The notes under the pieces are model-generated. The model worked only from the letters and a program-made list of their open reading frames with translations, was not told where the DNA came from and searched no databases. From positions 1-18,078 of the forward strand of contig MFPH01000013.1 in NCBI GenBank assembly GCA_001782645.1: a DNA stretch of 18,078 nt, written 5' to 3'. Position numbers and translations under genes: made by a program. The stretch comes from Candidatus Levybacteria bacterium RIFCSPLOWO2_12_FULL_37_14. Lineage in GTDB: Bacteria > Patescibacteriota > Microgenomatia > Levybacterales > UBA12049. Shown in pieces: positions 14,531-18,078 of this stretch. Every line of letters starts with the position of its first letter. Positions within the stretch are counted from its first letter, which is position 1.

Positions 14531-14663
14531 ATTCAAAGCACGAAATTCGAAATACGAAATAATCTCAAATTTTCGAAATCCGAATATTCAAAATGTTTTG
14601 AATTTTGAATTTTTGTCATTCAATGTTGTTTCGAGTTTCGATATTTGATATTCGAATTTTTAC
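14531..14663 (-). repeat. dispersed ~130-bp palindromic repeat, copy B (upstream of mreB)
   Basis: The complement of 14587-14663 matches 5190-5266 at 69 of 77 positions. Its centre TTCAAAACATTTTGAA is the copy A palindrome with one central change. TCGAATATC and TTTCG words form the arms. It lies in the mreB leader, so it would be transcribed if the promoter at 14673-14701 is used. Confidence 0.75.
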
Positions 14664-14672
14664 TTCCAAAAC

Positions 14673-14701
14673 CCTATCAAAATACACCTAAACTGTGTCA
14701 A
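14673..14701 (-). promoter_or_regulatory. mreB: candidate mreB promoter
   Basis: Minus strand: consensus TTGACA (14701-14696), 17-nt spacer, GATAGG (14678-14673). The -10 is weak (3 of 6). If real, the mRNA would carry a leader of about 160 nt containing repeat copy B. Confidence 0.35.
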
Positions 14702-14731
14702 AAAAGGTTTTAGCCTTAGTAAATTTGATTA

Positions 14732-14884
14732 TATACCCCTTCGCTTTAACAATGCAAGAGCGTAAACGAAGTGATATGCCACTCCGCTTTGATTTATAAA
14801 ATCTGGCATACCTTCGTAGCTTTCATAAAGAATCAAAGCTCCGTTGGGCATTGCTACTTTTCATTTTGAAAGCGAAGGGGTATA
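14732..14884. repeat. 153-bp element with 16-bp terminal inverted repeats
   Basis: TATACCCCTTCGCTTT (14732-14747) and its exact complement AAAGCGAAGGGGTATA (14869-14884) bound the element. Nested inside are CAATGC (14750-14755) with GCATTG (14848-14853), and GCTTTGATT (14786-14794) with AATCAAAGC (14831-14839). No ORF of note lies inside. It could be a miniature mobile element with TA ends or a structured RNA. The right end supplies the -10 of the next gene. With repeat copy B it accounts for most of the 385-nt mreB/PEGA spacer. Confidence 0.65.
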
Positions 14885-14886
14885 AT
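14858..14886 (+). promoter_or_regulatory. promoter of PEGA-domain gene
   Basis: TATAAT at 14881-14886 lies 8 nt before the ATG at 14895, with TTTTCA (14858-14863) at a 17-nt spacing as a partial -35. The -10 overlaps the right terminal inverted repeat of the 153-bp element. The mRNA would be leaderless or nearly so. Confidence 0.5.
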
Positions 14887-14894
14887 GTTTCTTG

Positions 14895-16079
14895 ATGAAA
14901 AGGATAATAATCTATGTTGCTACGGTTGTGTTTTTGATCACTATGACAATAGCCGTTATTTTATATGGCAAGGGCTATAACTTCAATTTTGGAGACGGTA
15001 AAATAGGAATCTCAGGAACAGGGCTTCTTGCAGCCACAAGTCAGCCTGATGGTGCCGGAATATATATTAACAACCATTTAACTTCTGCTACCAATAATAC
15101 AATTAACCTGCCGCCCGGAGAATATGATGTAAAGATTTCGAAATCCGGTTATTCTCCATGGAATAAAAAAATTAAAATTGAAAAAGAAGTTGTATCAAGC
15201 GCTTACGCGCTTTTAATCCCAACCGCTCCGAAACTCAATAATGTCACTCAAATGGGGGTGAGCAATCCGGTTCTAGATCCAACTCGTACCAAAATAGCTT
15301 ATACCGTATCCTCTTTGGATGATCCCCGCAAAAATGGAATTTACATATTAGATATGGGACTACGCCCTATTCTAACGCTCCAAAGCTCTTCTTCTCAAAT
15401 CGTAGACAATACGATTGATAACTTTTCCAAAGCTAAGCTTTCATGGTCTCCTGACGCAAAAGAAATCGCAGCTACGATCTCAGCGGAGCCAAATATTGCA
15501 ACTACTTATCTTTTAAAAACAACCTTCAATGAAAATCCCCAGGATGTTACAGCGACCTTAGCATCTGTAAACCTAGCATGGAACGAGCAAAGAGCAAATC
15601 AAGACAAGTCTCAGCTGCTTGGATTTAAAACAAAATTGCAAAATTTAATCAAAGAGAATTTTGCAATTCTTTCCTGGTCTGAAGACGAAACAAAAATTCT
15701 TTATGAGGCGAATAAATCAACCAATTTACCTTTAATCATTAATCCCCCATTAATAGGCACTAATTCAACGCCGGAAACGCGAGAAATCAACAAGGGAGCA
15801 ATTTATGCCTATGATATTAAAGAAGATAAAAATTTTAAGACTATGAATTCAAATGTATCTTCTTTAAATTGGCTTGCTGACTCAAAACACTTGATTTATG
15901 TCGTTGATAAAAAAATTCAGATCATGGATTATGATGGACAAAACAGAACAACTATTTATGCGGGGCCATTTATAGACGATTATGTTTTCTCCTGGCCAGA
16001 CAGTTCGAAACTGCTGATCCTAACAGACCTTGGCAATTCGAACACATCCCCAAACCTCTATACCATTGGTCTGAAGTAG
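14895..16079 (+). CDS. membrane-anchored PEGA-domain protein with beta-propeller-like repeats
   Basis: Probable exported surface protein of 394 residues. An N-terminal transmembrane segment (about 2-22, IIIYVATVVFLITMTIAVIL) is followed by a PEGA domain at about 45-105 (ATSQPDGAGIYINNH, NLPPGEYDVKISKSGYSPW). The rest has propeller-type repeats of the TolB/WD40-like kind: LDPTRTKIAYTV, LSWSPDAKEIAATI, LSWSEDETKILYEA and LNWLADSKHLIYVV, then MDYDGQNRTTIYAG. I prefer the ATG at 14895 over the TTG one codon earlier. PEGA proteins commonly sit at the cell surface and may bind glycan; the specific role is unknown. It converges on a sortase gene, but no LPxTG-type motif is seen at its C-terminus. 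Confidence 0.8.
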   Translation: MKRIIIYVATVVFLITMTIAVILYGKGYNFNFGDGKIGISGTGLLAATSQPDGAGIYINNHLTSATNNTINLPPGEYDVKISKSGYSPWNKKIKIEKEVVSSAYALLIPTAPKLNNVTQMGVSNPVLDPTRTKIAYTVSSLDDPRKNGIYILDMGLRPILTLQSSSSQIVDNTIDNFSKAKLSWSPDAKEIAATISAEPNIATTYLLKTTFNENPQDVTATLASVNLAWNEQRANQDKSQLLGFKTKLQNLIKENFAILSWSEDETKILYEANKSTNLPLIINPPLIGTNSTPETREINKGAIYAYDIKEDKNFKTMNSNVSSLNWLADSKHLIYVVDKKIQIMDYDGQNRTTIYAGPFIDDYVFSWPDSSKLLILTDLGNSNTSPNLYTIGLK

Positions 16080-16092
16080 AGACTTACTCCGT

Positions 16093-16180
16093 GTCATGCT
16101 GAACTTGTTTCAGCATCTCCTTTATTCGTAAAAACAAACCTGTCTGCGGGCAGGAGATCCCGAAATAAATTCGGGATGAC
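16093..16180. terminator. cloverleaf-like palindromic repeat, likely bidirectional terminator
   Basis: In the convergent spacer between the PEGA gene and the sortase gene. Hairpin 1: ATGCTGAA (16096-16103) with TTCAGCAT (16109-16116). Hairpin 2: CCTGTC (16139-16144) with GGCAGG (16149-16154, one G-U). Hairpin 3: ATCCCGAA (16157-16164) with TTCGGGAT (16170-16177). Outer pairs GTCAT/ATGAC (16093/16176) and ATCTCC/GGAGAT (16115/16153) are alternatives. Terminator function is inferred from position. Confidence 0.55.
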
Positions 16181-16190
16181 AATGAAAACC

Positions 16191-16910
16191 CTACTTGGGT
16201 TCTGCAAAGACTAACAGACGTTGCCATGTAGTACCGGGGGGCCAACAGGTTTGAAGAATCAAAAGCTCCCCTGGCTCGCCGGAGGCAGTTCCGGAGGCGG
16301 CTTTTCCATTTTGAGCATTTGTAATATACGAAACATCCGACGGATTAACAATTTTTGATTCTCTGACAATATAATTATGTCTCACGTTCTGATAGAAAAT
16401 CACCACATCATCTCCCTCTTTCAAATCTTTGAGAAGATAAAATACCGCATTGTATCTCCCAACATCCCAAAAATTATCTGTTGAGTGGGCAAATAAATAA
16501 ATATTTCCCGCTTGCCCGGGAAAGAATGTCCCCCGAGCATGTGCTACCCCCTGCTGTAAAATCGGCAGAAAAATATCAGGATTGGATGGATCAACATTGG
16601 GAAAAACTCTCGCGTTCGCTCCAATTTTGGGTATCAAAATATTAAATACTGTATCAATAGGTGTCAGAATTTGCTCTTTGGAACCGGACAAAATTTCAGT
16701 AAATCCGATCGAAGGCTTGTTAATTTTACTAATTTTCTGAGAAAGGTCTGCAACGGAAAAACGTACTCCCCTAACTTGAATAATTCTATATTGGACTTCG
16801 TAATATAATGCGGGACCAAAGGTTGCCAGGACTCCAAAGATGGCAAAAAGCACTAAAAAATTTCCAATACTGCGGATGATTAAAAATCGAATTCTATCTT
16901 TCGTTGTCAT
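16191..16910 (-). CDS. sortase family transpeptidase
   Basis: Cysteine transpeptidase that cleaves a sorting signal and attaches surface proteins. The 239-residue protein has one N-terminal transmembrane helix (about 12-38, IRSIGNFLVLFAIFGVLATF), then a sortase beta-barrel. Catalytic His lies in YLFAHSTDNFWDVGRYN (His about 141). Catalytic Cys lies in LLILQTCWPPGTTWQRLLVF, with Arg in the QRLLVF segment, so the full His-Cys-Arg triad is present. A Gly/Ser/Ala segment (GKAASGTASGEPGE) just before the Cys strand looks like loop expansion. The class is not certain. It is divergent from no gene, with a hairpin and tRNA-Arg upstream on the same strand. Confidence 0.88.
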   Translation of the reverse strand: MTTKDRIRFLIIRSIGNFLVLFAIFGVLATFGPALYYEVQYRIIQVRGVRFSVADLSQKISKINKPSIGFTEILSGSKEQILTPIDTVFNILIPKIGANARVFPNVDPSNPDIFLPILQQGVAHARGTFFPGQAGNIYLFAHSTDNFWDVGRYNAVFYLLKDLKEGDDVVIFYQNVRHNYIVRESKIVNPSDVSYITNAQNGKAASGTASGEPGELLILQTCWPPGTTWQRLLVFAEPK

Positions 16911-16919
16911 GATGGCTTG

Positions 16920-16987
16920 CCACGTACATGCGCCCCTCGAGAGCGCGAGGCTGAAAGCCTCCGGCTCGAGGTAAGCACTGTGCGTGG
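16920..16987. repeat. GC-rich nested hairpin between tRNA-Arg and sortase gene
   Basis: Nested stems: CCACG (16920-16924)/CGTGG (16983-16987), CCTCGAG (16935-16941)/CTCGAGG (16965-16971), and GAGGCT (16947-16952)/AGCCTC (16956-16961) with loop GAA. It lies directly 3' of tRNA-Arg on the minus strand, and the outermost pair uses the encoded CCA. It could aid 3' processing or termination, though no T-run follows. Confidence 0.5.
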
Positions 16988-17061
16988 TGTCCCCACCCAG
17001 AGTCGAACTGGGAATCTTCTCGTTAGGAGTGAGATGCTCTATCCATTTGAGCTATAGGGAC
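16985..17061 (-). tRNA. tRNA-Arg(CCT), complete, CCA encoded
   Basis: Complete cloverleaf on the minus strand. Acceptor GTCCCTA/TGGGGAC (one G-U), D arm GCTC/GAGC, anticodon loop CTCCTAA with anticodon CCT (reads AGG), T arm CCCAG/CTGGG with TTCGACT loop, discriminator A at 16988, then CCA at 16987-16985. The anticodon stem TCTCA/CGAGA has four pairs and an A-C mismatch at 31-39. The 5' half also encodes the last 13 residues of the overlapping ORF at 17023-17685, whose TAA stop lies in the anticodon loop. Confidence 0.92.
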
Positions 17062-17685
17062 AATTAAATCCGCAATAACCTTGTTAATGCTTTTTATCTT
17101 TTTCAATAAATCTCCGCCCTTAGTTACCCTAACCCTGCACATTCCGTATTCCAGTTTTCCTTTTTTCTTTCCTTTCAAAATGTTCACATTGACAAAATTT
17201 TCTTTTTTTACGCCCGTTATTTCTGCCCAAAAATTCAGACATTTTTCCCTATCAAGATCTTCATACGTCCTAATGCTTACTCGTAATTTAGTTTTGTCAA
17301 TCTTAAAAAGATCCTCTAAACAACCAATAAACACCTTTATCAAATTTGGATCCGTATTGGATAATCCAAAATCTCCCTTACTTCCTTCTCCCCAATACAA
17401 AGCGCTTAAAAGAATTAATTTTTCCCTATAAGTCAAGTCCGGAATCAAACTCCTAGCTTCCCTCAGAGATTCTGACTCTTTTAACACTTTTCTTTTTTTA
17501 CTTCCCCCTCTTTTCCCCGCCCAATTCTTCAAAAACTCCGGCAAAATTTCTATTCCCTTAATGTATCTAAATATCGTCGTTTTAGGTCTATTAAGCTTGT
17601 TGCTAATCTCAATTATACTATATCCCTGACTTCTTAGTAATTTAATTTCACGAATCTCATCAGGATTCACTTTTTTTCCATTCAT
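17023..17685 (-). CDS. HTH plus LAGLIDADG-like protein, putative homing endonuclease
   Basis: 220 residues. Residues about 8-48 are a resolvase-type helix-turn-helix (IREIKLLRSQGYSIIEISNK, then PKTTIFRYIKG). After a basic linker (KRGGSKKRKV), residues about 88-200 match a single-motif LAGLIDADG-like domain: LILLSALYWGEGSKGDFGLS, SNTDPNLIKVFIGCLEDLF, YGMCRVRV. One motif per chain suggests a homodimer. DNA cleavage is inferred, not shown. A consensus promoter (17692-17720) and a 6-nt gap from -10 to ATG support this start. The last 13 codons (IVPIAQMDRASHS) are the 5' half of tRNA-Arg, with the stop in its anticodon loop. A second tRNA-Arg 5' half lies upstream, so the gene is probably a mobile unit. 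Confidence 0.75.
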   Translation of the reverse strand: MNGKKVNPDEIREIKLLRSQGYSIIEISNKLNRPKTTIFRYIKGIEILPEFLKNWAGKRGGSKKRKVLKESESLREARSLIPDLTYREKLILLSALYWGEGSKGDFGLSNTDPNLIKVFIGCLEDLFKIDKTKLRVSIRTYEDLDREKCLNFWAEITGVKKENFVNVNILKGKKKGKLEYGMCRVRVTKGGDLLKKIKSINKVIADLIVPIAQMDRASHS

Positions 17686-17691
17686 GAATTT

Positions 17692-17720
17692 ATTTTATCC
17701 TATTGGATATGCTTTGTCAA
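17692..17720 (-). promoter_or_regulatory. consensus promoter at the left boundary of the tRNA-targeting element
   Basis: Minus strand: TTGACA (17720-17715), 17-nt spacer, TAAAAT (17697-17692), then 6 nt to the ATG at 17685. The -35 begins 2 nt after the displaced tRNA half ends, so the promoter appears to be carried by the inserted unit. Transcription would start at or next to the ATG. Confidence 0.7.
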
Positions 17721-17721
17721 T

Positions 17722-17759
17722 CTAGGACGGGCTCGTTCTATCCGTTGAACTACAGGGAC
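17722..17759 (-). pseudogene. displaced 5' half of a tRNA-Arg gene
   Basis: GTCCCTG, TA, D arm GTTC/GAAC with an AACGGATA loop, G26, AGCCC, then GTCCTAG: positions 1-38 of a tRNA-Arg(CCT-type anticodon). The sequence then changes abruptly to the TTGACA promoter, with no 3' half. It matches the complete tRNA-Arg in the acceptor strand and D arm but differs in the anticodon stem (AGCCC against TCTCA). The 7 nt before both halves (TTAATTG) are also identical. Confidence 0.8.
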
Positions 17760-17772
17760 AATTAATTTTTTG

Positions 17773-17843
17773 TCGGGGTGCTGGGAATTGAACCCAGTCT
17801 ATACGCACCCGAAGCGTACGTACTACCGTCATACTCCACCCCG
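17773..17843 (-). tRNA. tRNA-Pro(CGG)
   Basis: Complete cloverleaf on the minus strand, 71 nt. Acceptor CGGGGTG/CACCCCG (7 pairs), D arm GTAT/GTAC (one G-U), anticodon stem TACGC/GCGTA (5 pairs) with loop TTCGGGT giving anticodon CGG (reads CCG), T arm CTGGG/CCCAG with loop TTCAATT, discriminator A at 17773. CCA is not encoded. The D loop is short, which accounts for the small size. Confidence 0.92.
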
Positions 17844-17935
17844 TTTCTGACTAAACCATTTTACTTTCTTTTGCGTTAAAACACAATAAAAGGCGACTCT
17901 TTATTTTTCCTCAATTTTGTGTCAAGATACAATGT

Positions 17936-18078
17936 ATGAGAGCGAAGGAATTGGGGATTTGGGTTGGCGTAATCGCAATTTTAATCGGCGGGCTGTGGTT
18001 TTTGATTGCATCTGTTAATAATTCTCCATCACCCTCTGCGCCTGCTCAAATTAAAATTCCCGAAGTTTCTAATCAGGA
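17936..18078 (+). CDS. N-terminus of an exported or membrane-anchored protein (possible DsbA/thioredoxin-like), cut by window edge
   Basis: The frame is open from the ATG at 17936 to the window end (47 codons). It begins MRAKELGIWVGVIAILIGGL, and a transmembrane or signal segment covers about residues 7-26 (IWVGVIAILIGGLWFLIASV). A Ser/Pro-rich linker (NNSPSPSAPAQIKIPEVSNQ) follows. A signal anchor, short Pro/Ser linker and '...PEVSNQD'-like start is common in the DsbA-like thioredoxin-fold proteins of Patescibacteria, but no CxxC is inside the window, so the functional guess is weak. It is divergent from tRNA-Pro. A TACAAT at 17928-17933 is too close to the ATG for a simple promoter reading. 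Confidence 0.6.
   Translation, partial: MRAKELGIWVGVIAILIGGLWFLIASVNNSPSPSAPAQIKIPEVSNQ

Noticed and set aside
16985..17759. Intron-containing tRNA-Arg, with 17722-17759 as 5' exon and the end of the downstream tRNA as 3' exon
   Set aside because: The downstream tRNA is complete by itself, its own anticodon stem pairs better than the displaced AGCCC would with CGAGA, and no group I intron core was recognised in the ORF-filled interval.

Overview
The window looks like a chromosomal piece of a Candidate Phyla Radiation (Patescibacteria) bacterium, most likely Microgenomates-like. The grounds are AT-rich DNA, divergent F1Fo ATP synthase genes, small envelope and sugar gene sets with sortase and PEGA proteins, few Shine-Dalgarno sites, and many short palindromic spacer repeats. 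The phylum call is an inference from style; no marker gene here settles it.

Layout. Positions 1-5593 (+) hold the ATP synthase operon: atpF (cut by the window edge), atpH, atpA, atpG, atpD and a short atpC. Every spacer is filled by an inverted repeat. A palindrome-rich convergent spacer follows. Positions 12165-5720 (-) carry a sugar-polymer block: a GT4 glycosyltransferase, a YdcF-like protein, a second GT4 gene broken by one missing base, glycogen synthase glgA, a GalT-family uridylyltransferase and, under its own promoter, a PaaX-like regulator. Positions 14509-12292 (-) hold mreB and a WecG/TagA/CpsF glycosyltransferase. Positions 14895-16079 (+) encode a membrane-anchored PEGA/beta-propeller protein, convergent with a sortase (16910-16191, -). 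The right end has tRNA-Arg(CCT), a HTH/LAGLIDADG-like gene, a displaced 5' half of a tRNA-Arg, tRNA-Pro(CGG), and the start of a divergent exported protein.

The strongest unusual signal is at 17023-17760. A compact gene with its own promoter lies between two tRNA-Arg 5' halves. The upstream half ends in the anticodon loop at TCCTA. The ORF runs through the 5' half of the downstream complete tRNA and stops in the same place in its anticodon loop. It reads as a roughly 0.7-kb element that targets a tRNA anticodon loop and leaves a complete tRNA behind.

The second theme is short palindromic repeats shared between spacers and coding sequence. A 31-nt palindrome occurs between genes and in frame in galT. 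A 16-nt palindrome occurs between genes and in frame in mreB. A hairpin of spacer-like sequence sits in the TagA-family gene. The unrelated GalT and PaaX-like proteins share the same C-terminal tail and about 54 nt of DNA. This resembles the Rickettsia palindromic elements in concept.
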